NCBI GenBank assembly: GCA_035573715.1
Contig: DATLZZ010000007.1
Span: 1 to 64,000 of the forward strand
Source: JACPRL01 sp035573715
GTDB taxonomy: Bacteria > Acidobacteriota > Terriglobia > Acidiferrales > 2-02-FULL-67-57
DNA length: 64,000 nucleotides
Direction: 5' to 3'
Shown: piece after piece, positions 1 through 7,905 of the stretch
How the letters are laid out: every line of letters begins with the position of its first letter
How positions within the stretch are numbered: the first letter of the stretch is position 1
Made by a program: the position numbers and the translations under genes
Notes under the pieces: model-generated
The model's input: the letters and a program-made list of their open reading frames with translations, nothing else
Told to the model about the DNA's origin: nothing
Databases searched by the model: none

Positions 1-300
1 CCGACTAAGTGCTTGGGAATCACTACGAGAGCGACAGCGAATCACCTCTGTCGCCCCCTAAGCCCTTTGGAATCAACGGAAACCAACCAAACCCCCGGGG
101 GTGGGGGTACTGCCGGGATTGAAAACAAAGAAGATCGGAGGCGACAAGGCGACTCGAGTCGGTCGGGCAAGAAAATCAGTCGTGAACGCAAAATGCCGAC
201 TCAGCGCGGCCGAAGAGCGCTGCGGGCTTGTCGGGCCGCGGCGGCTGGGCGATAATCCGAGCAGCGAGCGTCGTGGGATGGGCACTGAAGGGGTCTTCCT
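1..300. other. intergenic region upstream of the histidine kinase
   Basis: No convincing gene was found here; the open frames are short and resemble no family. A perfect 12-bp palindrome ACCCCCGGGGGT lies at 91-102 and is followed by GGGGGTAC. It resembles the G/C-tract palindromes upstream of the CsoR-family genes further on, but nothing here shows that it is used. CGAGTCGG (from about 153) and CCGACTC (from about 194) form a second, distant inverted repeat. Confidence 0.4.
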
Positions 301-381
301 CTGACAGCCAGACCACAGCATCGGTTTCTGGATCGGCTGCGAGCGCCGCTGGCGGAGACAGAAGCGCAGCGGACCGAGCAG

Positions 382-2109
382 GTGCTGGCGACGGCGCGGG
401 CGTTTCTGGCCACCTCGGGCCTGGTAGCCATCTACTTCGACCCGACCGAGCCGACGCGCTACGCCGAGATTGCCTACCTCCTGCTGCTGGTCTACGCGGC
501 GCAGAGCCTGGCGCTGATGCTGTGGCTGCGGCTGCAACCCCGGGCGGCCTCCCGGCTGCGGCTGGTGTCGCACGGCGTCGACGTGATTTTCGCCGGCTTG
601 CTGACGCTGTTCACCGAAGGCGCCAACAGCCCGCTCTACGTCTTCTTCCTCTTCGTGCTGCTGGCGGCGGCCTACCGCTGGGGGGCGCGGGAAACGCTGC
701 TGACGGCGGGCGCGGCGGCGGGGGTGCTGCTGCTGGAGATCGGACTCTCCAGCGTGGAAAGCCTCCGGGCAGTGCACATCCTCAGCGAGCCGGTTGAGTT
801 CAACCGCGTCATCATGCGCTCCACCTACCTGGTGTTGATGGGCGTGCTGCTCGGCTACCTGGCGGAAGAAGAAAAGCAGTTGCGGGCCGAGACTGCGGTG
901 GTGGCCCGCGTGGTCAGCCGGGCGCAGAGCGCCAGCAGCCTGCGCGCCAACCTGCAGGCGGCGCTGGAGGAGATTTTTCGCGTCTACGGCACGCGGCGGG
1001 CGCTGCTGCCGGTGCGGGAGCGAGCGAGCGACCGCGTCTTTCTCTGGGAGGCGCGGGCGGTGGGCGAGTCGCCGGAAATCCTTCTGACGCTGCGCGAGGA
1101 TGAGTCCGAGCAGCGCGTGGCGCTGCTGCGGTCGCCGGCGGGGCGCGTCTGGTATGCGGTGCGCGACGCCGACCACAGCCAGCGCTTCTCGCTGCTGGCG
1201 CTGGATGCGCAGGGCCGGCGGCTGCGGGAGGTTGAGCCCGCGCTTCCGCCGGCGCTGACCGGGCAGAGTTTCCGGAGCGTGCTGGGAGCCGCCATCCAGT
1301 TCGGCGGGGAATGGGAAGGGCAACTGCTGCTGTTCGACGTCGCCCTCGGCAGCCGGCCGGAGACCGAGCTGCGTTTCCTGCAAGCCCTGCTGCGGCAGGT
1401 GGGCCCGGCGATTTACAACGTCTACCTGCTGCGGCGTCTGCGGGCGCGCGCCGGGGCGCTGGAGCGGGCGCGGGTGGCGCAGGAGCTGCACGACGGCGTC
1501 ATCCAGTCGCTCATCGCGCTGGAGATGCAGTTCGACGTGCTGCGCCGGCGCCCGCCCCAGGGGCCGGAAGTGACTGAGGAAATCGGCCGGCTGCAGCGGC
1601 TGCTGCACCAGGAAATCCTGAACGTGCGCGAGCTGATGCAGCAGATGAAGCCGGTGGAGATCGACCCGCAGCGGTTGCTGGAGTTCCTGGCGGAAACCGT
1701 CGACCGCTTCCAGCGCGATACCGGCATCGCCGCCCGCTTCGTCTCCGAGCTGGACGAGGTGCGCTTGCCGCCGCGCGTCTGCCGGGAGCTGGCCCGCATC
1801 GTGCAGGAGGCGCTGGTCAACGTCCGCAAACACTCCAGCGCCCGCAACGTGCTGGTGCGCTTCGGGTGCGACGACGGCGTGTGGCGCCTGGTGGTGGACG
1901 ACGACGGGCGCGGCTTTCCCTTCAGCGGGCGGCTTACCCAGGCCGAGCTCGACGCCGCCCGCCGCGGGCCGCTGGTGATTAAAGAAAGAGTCCGCAGCAT
2001 CGGCGGCGAACTTACGGTAGAATCTACGCCCGGGGGTGGGGCCCGGCTGGAGATCACTCTGCCGCAGGCTCCAACACCAACCGAGGGGTTGGAGGGCGCT
2101 GGTGCCTGA
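382..2109 (+). CDS. membrane sensor histidine kinase (HisKA_3, LiaS/NarX type)
   Basis: This is the sensor of a two-component system; it should autophosphorylate and pass phosphate to the regulator that overlaps its 3' end. About six hydrophobic segments fill residues 1-150 and are followed by a GAF-like linker region (about 185-340). The dimerisation/phosphoacceptor helix contains ELHDGVIQSL with His370, and the HATPase domain shows VDDDGRGF and a GGGARLEI end. This HisKA_3 layout is that of kinases partnered with LuxR-type regulators. The GTG at 382 is the first standard start, yet the frame stays open and protein-like back to 289. A CTG at 301 has AAGGGG seven bases upstream, so the true N-terminus may be 27 residues longer. 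The signal sensed is unknown. Confidence 0.85.
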   Translation: MLATARAFLATSGLVAIYFDPTEPTRYAEIAYLLLLVYAAQSLALMLWLRLQPRAASRLRLVSHGVDVIFAGLLTLFTEGANSPLYVFFLFVLLAAAYRWGARETLLTAGAAAGVLLLEIGLSSVESLRAVHILSEPVEFNRVIMRSTYLVLMGVLLGYLAEEEKQLRAETAVVARVVSRAQSASSLRANLQAALEEIFRVYGTRRALLPVRERASDRVFLWEARAVGESPEILLTLREDESEQRVALLRSPAGRVWYAVRDADHSQRFSLLALDAQGRRLREVEPALPPALTGQSFRSVLGAAIQFGGEWEGQLLLFDVALGSRPETELRFLQALLRQVGPAIYNVYLLRRLRARAGALERARVAQELHDGVIQSLIALEMQFDVLRRRPPQGPEVTEEIGRLQRLLHQEILNVRELMQQMKPVEIDPQRLLEFLAETVDRFQRDTGIAARFVSELDEVRLPPRVCRELARIVQEALVNVRKHSSARNVLVRFGCDDGVWRLVVDDDGRGFPFSGRLTQAELDAARRGPLVIKERVRSIGGELTVESTPGGGARLEITLPQAPTPTEGLEGAGA

Positions 2110-2776
2110 CCGCAAGCAAAAAATTCGCATTCTGGTCGCCGACGACCATCCCATCTTCCGCGACGGCTTGCGCAAGCTGCTGGAAGCCGAGCCCGATTTT
2201 CAAGTGGTCGGCGAGGCCTCCGATGGTGAAGAGGCGGTGCGCCTGGCGCGCCAGATTCTTCCCGATGTGCTTTTGCTCGACCTCGCCATGCCGCATCAGC
2301 CCGGGCTGGAGGCGCTGCGCGAGCTCGCCAGCCTGCAGTCGCCGGTGCGGACGATTCTGCTGACCGTGGCCATTGACAAGTCGCAGCTCGTCGAAGCCTT
2401 GCAGCTCGGCGCTCGCGGCGTGGTGCTGAAGGAAACTTCCACCGAGCTGCTGCTGAAGAGCATCCGCACCGTGGTGAGCGGGCAGTTCTGGGTGGGCCGC
2501 GAGGCGGTGACCGACCTGGTCAAGGTGCTGCGCGATCTGGTGCCAGCGGCCAGCGAGGAGACGCGCAAGAAGGCGTTCGGGCTGACGCCGCGCGAACTGG
2601 AAATTGTCTCCGCCATCGTCCTCGGGTATACCAACAAGGACATCGCCCGGAAGTACAGCATCAGCGAAGACACGGTCAAACATCACCTGACGAATATTTT
2701 CGACAAGGTCGGGGTGTCGAACCGGCTGGAACTGGCGCTGTTCGCCATCGAGCGCCGCCTGGTGGGAACGCTCTAG
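2102..2776 (+). CDS. NarL/LuxR-family response regulator
   Basis: This is the transcriptional output partner of the preceding kinase. The receiver domain (residues 8-125) has the acidic pair Asp14-Asp15, phosphoacceptor Asp60 in LLLDLAMP, and Lys in LKETS. The C-terminal LuxR-type helix-turn-helix reads LTPRELEIVSAIVLGYTNKDIA, with the recognition segment SEDTVKHHLTNI. The chosen start is GTG 2102, preceded by GGAGG at the usual spacing; it overlaps the kinase stop by eight bases, which points to translational coupling. The length of 224 aa is normal for the family. Target genes cannot be inferred. Confidence 0.9.
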   Translation: MPDRKQKIRILVADDHPIFRDGLRKLLEAEPDFQVVGEASDGEEAVRLARQILPDVLLLDLAMPHQPGLEALRELASLQSPVRTILLTVAIDKSQLVEALQLGARGVVLKETSTELLLKSIRTVVSGQFWVGREAVTDLVKVLRDLVPAASEETRKKAFGLTPRELEIVSAIVLGYTNKDIARKYSISEDTVKHHLTNIFDKVGVSNRLELALFAIERRLVGTL

Positions 2777-2790
2777 TCCTCAAGGGCCTT

Positions 2791-2818
2791 CGGGTGCCAG
2801 GCACCTTCGTGCCACCCG
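2791..2818 (+). terminator. hairpin after the two-component operon
   Basis: CGGGTG at 2791-2796 pairs with CACCCG at 2813-2818, and inner arms GCAC/GTGC can extend the structure. No U-tract follows, so it may be a weak terminator or a simple stem-loop. Confidence 0.3.
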
Positions 2819-2960
2819 CTCTCCACCGCCGGACTATTTACAGCTTTCGGGTCTGCCCGTACTCTGCGCATCCGTTTCCGATTGAGCCTGGACCTGGGGA
2901 AGCGGCCTTCGGAGCGAGCGCGACCCTGATTGGGGAATCGGGGTCACTGGAGGGAAGCGA

Positions 2961-3332
2961 GTGACGAACACAGTCGAAGCAACGCCCATTGCGGCCCGAG
3001 CGGTTCCGCGCGCCACCCGGTTCCCGCTGCATATGCCGGTGCAGTTCCGCCTGCCCGGCGACAAGGACTGGCGCCACGGAATGATTGAGAATATCAGCCG
3101 CTCCGGCGTGCTCTTCCAGAGTGATGTTTCGGTGGACGCCCGCACGCCGCTGGAGATGCGAATGGCCCTGCCGGTCGGCCTGGCCGGCCATGTGGGAGCG
3201 AGCGTTTACTGCCAGGCTCAGGTGGTTCGCATCCTCGAGCCAGCCGGCTCACGCGTGCGGCCAGTGGTGGCGGTGACCATCAACGAGTACCGGTTGATTC
3301 CGCCGCCCAAGCCAGCGGAGCGAGAGTTCTAG
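2961..3332 (+). CDS. PilZ-domain protein
   Basis: This small single-domain protein has PilZ hallmarks: an N-terminal basic stretch (RAVPRATRF) and the motif IENISRSGVLF, which matches the D/N-x-S-x-x-G element of the c-di-GMP pocket. It is 123 aa long and probably cytoplasmic, binding cyclic di-GMP to modulate a partner. GGAGGG sits seven bases before the GTG start. It stands alone between the two-component pair and a strong terminator. A second PilZ gene lies at the far end of the window. The arginine motif is imperfect, so ligand binding is inferred. Confidence 0.75.
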   Translation: MTNTVEATPIAARAVPRATRFPLHMPVQFRLPGDKDWRHGMIENISRSGVLFQSDVSVDARTPLEMRMALPVGLAGHVGASVYCQAQVVRILEPAGSRVRPVVAVTINEYRLIPPPKPAEREF

Positions 3333-3692
3333 AGTGTGGGGGAGTGTGGTGAGCTTGTTCCAGGCCCAACCCTGTCCCTTCGACACCCCTTACTAGCCTA
3401 CAGGGAGTAAGCGGGCCTGGTTTGGGGCCCCGACGCCCGTCGGGGCCCTTCCTTTTTGCCCTCGCCAATTAGCGACCCTTCCTAGTACTCGAGTACCCCT
3501 TCTGTGACCGGAACTGCTGTGCCCCTTTCCCCCACTTTCTCGCAATTGTCGGTTTTTCGCCCCTCCCTCAAACTTGTCCTCGCTTCAACGCACCACCTCT
3601 CAAGGGTGAGGCAAGCGCGACAGAAGCGACGCCGGCCAACGGGGAGCGCGCCCCGAGGCAAGGCGAAAAGGGTTACGAAAAGGAGAAACACG
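3333..3692. other. intergenic region and long leader of the GYWKN-protein gene
   Basis: No gene is supported here. It holds the terminator of the PilZ gene (listed separately), the palindrome GTACTCGAGTAC at 3485-3496, and about 200 bases of leader before the next start. The leader can form short stems (CCTC/GAGG, GGGG/CCCC) and ends in a good ribosome-binding site, AAGGAG. I compared it with the c-di-GMP riboswitch pattern and could not match it. Confidence 0.4.
3425..3457 (+). terminator. Rho-independent terminator
   Basis: A perfect ten-base stem (GGGCCCCGAC at 3425-3434 and GTCGGGGCCC at 3439-3448) closes a four-base loop and is followed by TTCCTTTTT. It terminates the PilZ transcript and insulates the downstream secreted-protein gene. 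Confidence 0.85.
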
Positions 3693-4592
3693 ATGAAGAC
3701 GAGAATGACGCTACTGAGCCTGGCAGTGCTGCTGGTGGCTGTGGCTTTTGGGCCGCAGGCCGCTCAGGCAGCCGAAGTCAGCGCCAGCCTTACTTCCGAT
3801 ACCAGCGGGACCCTGTTGGCGGGTCCGATTGTCGGCCAGCCGGGCGTTACCATCACGACGGCCTTCTACGTCATGGTGGACGTCCAAGGAAGACCGGGCA
3901 ACGCGCCCACGGCCGACCCCCGCATCTCGCTCTGCAACAACATCCAGTTGAACGCCGATGGCAGCTTCACCTGCTTCAACGTGATGACCATCTATCTGGT
4001 CAAGGGCAACAACTACACCACGACCAAAACCGACACCAACGGGAATACGTTCCCCATGTTCGTCCCCGTGCAGTTGGTCATCGCCGAGGGCGTTCCCTGC
4101 CCGGCGACCTATGACCTGCTGGAAGCTCTGCAGACCTACTCCGGCACGGGCGTGGACTTCGGCGGCGGCGTCCTGTCACTGAACCTGCCCTTCCAGGTGG
4201 AAGTGGAGTGCTGGTCGGAGCAGGGCTGCTCGCACGGCTATTGGAAGAACAAGGTGCTTTCGTGGCCGGATGGCTATGAGACTACCAACACCATCAGCAG
4301 CCTGTTCACCATCCCCGCTTCCATGGATCCTTCGCTGGGCGACATCACCCTGCTGGGCGCCATGCAGTTCACCGGTCCGGGCAACACTCTGAACGACGCC
4401 GCCCGCATCCTCTTCCAGCAGGCGGTGGCGGCGGTGCTGAACGCCGAGCACCCCGACGTCGAGTACCCGATGACTAAGGATGAGATCGTGACGGCGGTTG
4501 ACGCGGCTCTCGCCAGCGGCGACCGCGACGCCATCCTGGCTCTGAAGGACCAGCTCGACGCCTACAACAACCTTGGCTGTCCTCTGAACTAA
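3693..4592 (+). CDS. secreted protein with GYWKN motif, function unknown
   Basis: The protein (299 aa) starts with a clear Sec signal peptide: a basic N-terminus, a hydrophobic core over residues 6-20 and an AQAA cleavage region. The mature part begins with a beta-rich section containing several cysteines. From about residue 178 it carries CSHGYWKNK, and it ends in NNLGCPLN. The GYWKN segment recurs in secreted proteins of many environmental bacteria with no assigned role that I know of. The ATG at 3693 is used because AAGGAG lies just upstream. Strong terminators on both sides make this a single-gene unit. A surface or extracellular role is inferred from the signal peptide only. Confidence 0.75.
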   Translation: MKTRMTLLSLAVLLVAVAFGPQAAQAAEVSASLTSDTSGTLLAGPIVGQPGVTITTAFYVMVDVQGRPGNAPTADPRISLCNNIQLNADGSFTCFNVMTIYLVKGNNYTTTKTDTNGNTFPMFVPVQLVIAEGVPCPATYDLLEALQTYSGTGVDFGGGVLSLNLPFQVEVECWSEQGCSHGYWKNKVLSWPDGYETTNTISSLFTIPASMDPSLGDITLLGAMQFTGPGNTLNDAARILFQQAVAAVLNAEHPDVEYPMTKDEIVTAVDAALASGDRDAILALKDQLDAYNNLGCPLN

Positions 4593-4630
4593 CGCGCCAG
4601 CCCCGCGGCTTCCACGACGGGGCTGTGATT

Positions 4631-4669
4631 GGGGCCGTTCCCGGGGGTCGGGACGGCCCCAACTTTTTT
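4631..4669 (+). terminator. Rho-independent terminator
   Basis: GGGGCCGTTCCC pairs with GGGACGGCCCC (one bulged base) and is followed by AACTTTTTT. It ends the single-gene transcript of the GYWKN protein. Confidence 0.85.
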
Positions 4670-4714
4670 CCGATGCGGTTGCGTTCAAGGGGACTCGCAG
4701 GGTACAAAAGAGTG

Positions 4715-5752
4715 ATGCGCACGCCAACACGATTGTGTGGCTCGGCTGCGTTGCTGCTGGCTTTGGCCGCCCCTGGGTTGCGCGCCCAGTCGGCGCCCGC
4801 CGCCAGCGCGAACCAGCCGGTGGCGGTGGTCAACGGCGAAGCTATTACCGCCGCTGACCTCGAGAAGGCGCTGGCCGACCAGCTCGACCGCTTGCAAAGC
4901 CAGCTCTACGAAGCCCGGCGCCGCAAGCTCGACGAACTTATCGAAAACCGCTTGCTGGCCCAGGAAGCCGCCCGGCGCGGCGTTTCGCTTGACGCCTTGC
5001 TTGAAGCCGAGGTCAATTCCAAAGTTCCCGCCGTCAGCGACGAGGACGTTCACACCTTCTACGAAGCCAACCAGAAGAACCTGGAAGGCGACGAAGCCAG
5101 ACTGCGCGAGGAAATCCGCGAATTCCTCTACACCCAGAGGCGCAACGCCCAGCGCAAAGCCTTTGTCGAGTCGCTGCGCCAGCAGGCGGCGGTGAGCGTT
5201 CAGCTCGAGCTGCCTCCTTTCTATCGCTTCTCGGTTTCCACCGAAGGCGCGCCGGCGAGCGGCCCGGCGACGGCGCCGGTGACCATCATCAAGTTCGAGG
5301 ACTTCCACTGCCCGTTCTGCCGCCGCGCCCACGGCACGCTGGTGGAACTGCGCAAGCGCTACGGCGACAAGCTGCGCATCATCCACAAGGACATGCCGCT
5401 GGAAGGTCTGCATCCCGGCGCCACGCGCTCGCACGTCGCCGCCCGCTGCGCCGGCGAGCAGGGGAAGTTCTGGGAGTTTCAGGACAAGCTCTACGAAGTG
5501 CCGCCCAAGCCCAGCGGCGAGCAGCTCAAAGCTATGGCGCAGGGATTAGGGCTGGACGTGGCCGCCTTTGACGCCTGCGTCGCCTCCAACAAGTTCGAGG
5601 CGGCGATTCAGAAAGACTTCGCCGAAGGCGAGGCGCTCGGCATCACCGGCACGCCGGCGTTCTTCATCAACGGGCGCGCGGTGCGCGGCGCCCACCCCCT
5701 CGACGTCTTCGTCCGCGTCATCGAGCAAGAGCTCCTCAGCCCCGCCCACTGA
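4715..5752 (+). CDS. exported SurA-N-like / DsbA-family thiol oxidoreductase
   Basis: A signal peptide covers residues 1-25. It is followed by a helical SurA/PpiC-type N-terminal segment (VVNGEAITAADLE and a peptidyl-prolyl-isomerase-like helix pair, about 30-140). The DsbA/Thioredoxin_4 domain has its active site FHCPFC at Cys199-Cys202 and the cis-proline region TGTPAFFING near the C-terminus. The protein should act on disulfides of exported proteins, with the N-terminal part acting as a chaperone-like arm. Start ATG 4715 gives the best signal peptide; a GTG at 4712 is adjacent. It converges on the VWA gene, with only nine bases between stops. The partner that reoxidises it is not in the window. 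Confidence 0.85.
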   Translation: MRTPTRLCGSAALLLALAAPGLRAQSAPAASANQPVAVVNGEAITAADLEKALADQLDRLQSQLYEARRRKLDELIENRLLAQEAARRGVSLDALLEAEVNSKVPAVSDEDVHTFYEANQKNLEGDEARLREEIREFLYTQRRNAQRKAFVESLRQQAAVSVQLELPPFYRFSVSTEGAPASGPATAPVTIIKFEDFHCPFCRRAHGTLVELRKRYGDKLRIIHKDMPLEGLHPGATRSHVAARCAGEQGKFWEFQDKLYEVPPKPSGEQLKAMAQGLGLDVAAFDACVASNKFEAAIQKDFAEGEALGITGTPAFFINGRAVRGAHPLDVFVRVIEQELLSPAH

Positions 5753-5761
5753 GAAGCGCGG

Positions 5762-6706
5762 CTACTGCTCGGCGGGGACCCAGACGCGCGCCGGCGCAAT
5801 CAGCTCCACGTTGGGCACCTCGGTCGTCACCTTCAGCGGCTGGTAGCCCGACTTGGCGCCCGGCTTGGCGCTGAAGGTCAGCACGTACTGGTGCTCCAGC
5901 ATATCCTTCAGGTCGTCGAGGAACGGCTCGAAGCTCACCGGCGTGCCGAAGCCCTGGAAGAAGCTCTCGCCGCCGGTTTCCGCCGCCAGGCGGGCGAGGC
6001 AGCTCTGCCCGTTGCCCACCAGGAAGAAGTTGCGGCGCAGACGGCCGGCGCCGCTGGCGTAGAGCGTAAAGACCTGGGTGTTCGCGCGCTGGGCGCGATC
6101 AATCGCCCGCTTCAGGTCGAAGTTCGACCCCGGCGAAGAGCCGGAGACGCCGCGGAACAAATCAATGCCGTCGGAGATGAACAGCACGGCGCGGCGGTTG
6201 CTGCCCGGCGGAATGCGGTTGAGCAAATCAATCAGAGAAAGATAGGGGCTGCCACCGGCGCCGGGCGTGCCCAGCGGGAGCCGCAGCGCCCTGGCGGCGG
6301 CGTCGTGGTCGTCGGTCAGGTTCTGCCGCAGGTCGATGGTGCCGTTGCGCGCGTATGCCACCGCCACCCGCGTAGTGGGCGGCAGCGAGCGGATGAACTT
6401 GGCCAGCGGGTCAAGCTGAAGGCCGACGCTGGAGTCGAGCGCATCGTCCACCAGCACAATCAGGTCGAGCCCGACCTTCTGGTCTTGCGCCGAGACCCAG
6501 CTGATCACCGGCCGCCGCTGCTCGTGCTGACGCACCAGTACGTCTTCTTTGGTGACGCTGGCCGGGTCGGCGCCCTTGTGCCCCACCGCGGTCACGGTTA
6601 CCTTCACGGGCACGCCGCCGGCGCTCTGGGCCAACCCGCTGAGCGGGGCCACCAGGGCGGCTGCGGCCACCAGGCTTGCGAGACCGAACACTCGGTTGCG
6701 GTTCAT
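5762..6706 (-). CDS. VWFA-related secreted protein (TIGR03436-like)
   Basis: A signal peptide (residues 1-26, ending in LAQSA) precedes a short beta domain and a von Willebrand A-like domain. The strand LIVLVDDALDSS takes the MIDAS position, and RRAVLFISDGID is the later strand and turn. This layout matches the VWFA-related family expanded in Acidobacteriota; its function is not established, but VWA folds usually mediate protein contacts. The length of 314 aa is typical. The MIDAS is not the textbook DxSxS, so metal binding is uncertain. AGGAGGG lies before the ATG. The gene stands alone between convergent and co-directional neighbours. Confidence 0.75.
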   Translation of the reverse strand: MNRNRVFGLASLVAAAALVAPLSGLAQSAGGVPVKVTVTAVGHKGADPASVTKEDVLVRQHEQRRPVISWVSAQDQKVGLDLIVLVDDALDSSVGLQLDPLAKFIRSLPPTTRVAVAYARNGTIDLRQNLTDDHDAAARALRLPLGTPGAGGSPYLSLIDLLNRIPPGSNRRAVLFISDGIDLFRGVSGSSPGSNFDLKRAIDRAQRANTQVFTLYASGAGRLRRNFFLVGNGQSCLARLAAETGGESFFQGFGTPVSFEPFLDDLKDMLEHQYVLTFSAKPGAKSGYQPLKVTTEVPNVELIAPARVWVPAEQ

Positions 6707-6766
6707 GTGCTTTCCCTCCTAATGAGCTTGGATGCTCGGCCGGGCGGGAAAGACGTTTAAAAGGCT

Positions 6767-7828
6767 CTAACGGACGGCAATCAAAGGGGATGTCTTGGCT
6801 ACCACTTCGCCGACGTGGGCGGCGGAGCAGCCGGCGGCCAGCAGAGCCTGGCGGGCGGCTTCGACCTCGTCGGGCGCTATGGCCACGAACAGGCCGCCGG
6901 AGGTCTGCGGATCGAAGAGCAGCGCCTGAAGGTCGGGTGAGATTTCCTCGGCGAACTCCACACAGCCGCCCAGAAACTCACGGTTGTTCTTGAGCCCGCC
7001 GGCGATGTGGCCGGCGTGGGCGCACTCGAGCGCGCCCGCGAGGAATTCAATCTGCGCGCTGTCGAACACCAGGCTGACGCCGCTGGCGGCGGCCAGCTCG
7101 CGGGCGTGGCCGAGCAGGCCGAAGCCGGTGATGTCGGTTACGGCGTGGAGGGCGTCGCCGAACGGAGCGAGGGCGTCGGCAGCGGCGCGGTTGAGCTGCG
7201 CCATGGCGCGGGTGGCGCCTTCGACCCACTCCTCGCGCGCCGCGCCTTTCTTCACCGCCGTGGTAATGACGCCGGTGCCGAGCGGCTTGGTGAGCAGCAG
7301 GCGGTCGCCCGGGCGGGCGCCGGCGTTGGTCCAGATGCGCTTTGGATTCAGCGTTCCGGTCACGGCGTAGCCGAACTTCAACTCTTCATCGCGGATCGAA
7401 TGCCCACCCACCACGGTGCAGTTGGCCTCCATCATTTTGTCGAGCCCGCCGGCGAGAATGCGCTCGGCGATTTCCGGGTCGCTCTTCTCAGGAAACGCCA
7501 GCACCGCCAGTGCCGTCAGCGGTCGGCCGCCCATGGCGTAAACGTCGGAGAGCGAGTTGGCGGCGGCAATCTGCCCGTAGAGGTAGGGGTCATCCACAAT
7601 GGGCGTGAAGAAGTCGACCGTCTGCACCAGGGCCAGGTCGTCGGAGAGGCGATACACTCCGGCGTCGTCGCTGGTGGCGAAGCCGACCAGCACGTTGGGG
7701 TCAATCTGCCGCGGCAGTTTGGCGAGAATCTGGTCCAGCACCGCTGGACTCAGCTTCGAGGCTCAACCCGCGGCTTTGCTGGCTTCCGTCAGCCGGGGCT
7801 TGTGAGCCGCGGCCGTCTCGTCCGCCAC
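6767..7828 (-). CDS. selD: selenide, water dikinase SelD, a predicted selenoprotein (Sec22)
   Basis: SelD makes selenophosphate from selenide and ATP, the selenium donor for Sec-tRNA. Motifs typical of the family are the DDAGVYRL glycine/aspartate region, TTxDFF-like QTVDFFTPIVDDP, YAMGG, GGHSI, DITGFGLLGHA and DPQTSGGL. Standard translation would start at GTG 7741 and lose the catalytic N-terminus. Reading the UGA at 7763-7765 as selenocysteine restores it: KPRLTEASKAAG-U-ASKLSP aligns with the E. coli stretch around its catalytic Cys17. The start is GTG 7828, preceded by AGGAGGTG at good spacing, giving 353 aa (E. coli SelD is 347). The second cysteine of the GCGCK motif is serine here. A SECIS-like hairpin follows the UGA. 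The gene diverges from the nitronate monooxygenase gene. Confidence 0.9.
7733..7749 (-). promoter_or_regulatory. bacterial SECIS-like hairpin in selD mRNA
   Basis: On the minus strand GTCCAGC (7749-7743) pairs perfectly with GCTGGAC (7739-7733) around a GGU loop. The loop begins after 20 bases beyond the UGA at 7765-7763. A guanine at the first loop positions and this distance are what SelB-binding bacterial SECIS elements show. Confidence 0.75.
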
Positions 7829-7905
7829 GCCAAGCACCTCCTGAAACTTGAAGGGAGTTCGATTATACTCCTGCCCTCTCGGATTCAATCTGAACGGAGG
7901 AACCC

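Noticed and set aside
91..109. CsoR operator at the window start
   Set aside because: The palindrome ACCCCCGGGGGT lacks the spaced arms of the two credible operators, and no metal-related gene follows.
73..2175. A 700-codon open frame on the minus strand
   Set aside because: It is antisense to the sensor kinase and regulator, shows no domain, and has His/Gln/Arg-rich composition typical of shadow frames.
3497..3692. c-di-GMP riboswitch in the leader of the GYWKN-protein gene
   Set aside because: Some short elements look similar, but the conserved helices and loop receptor of the GEMM pattern could not be aligned.
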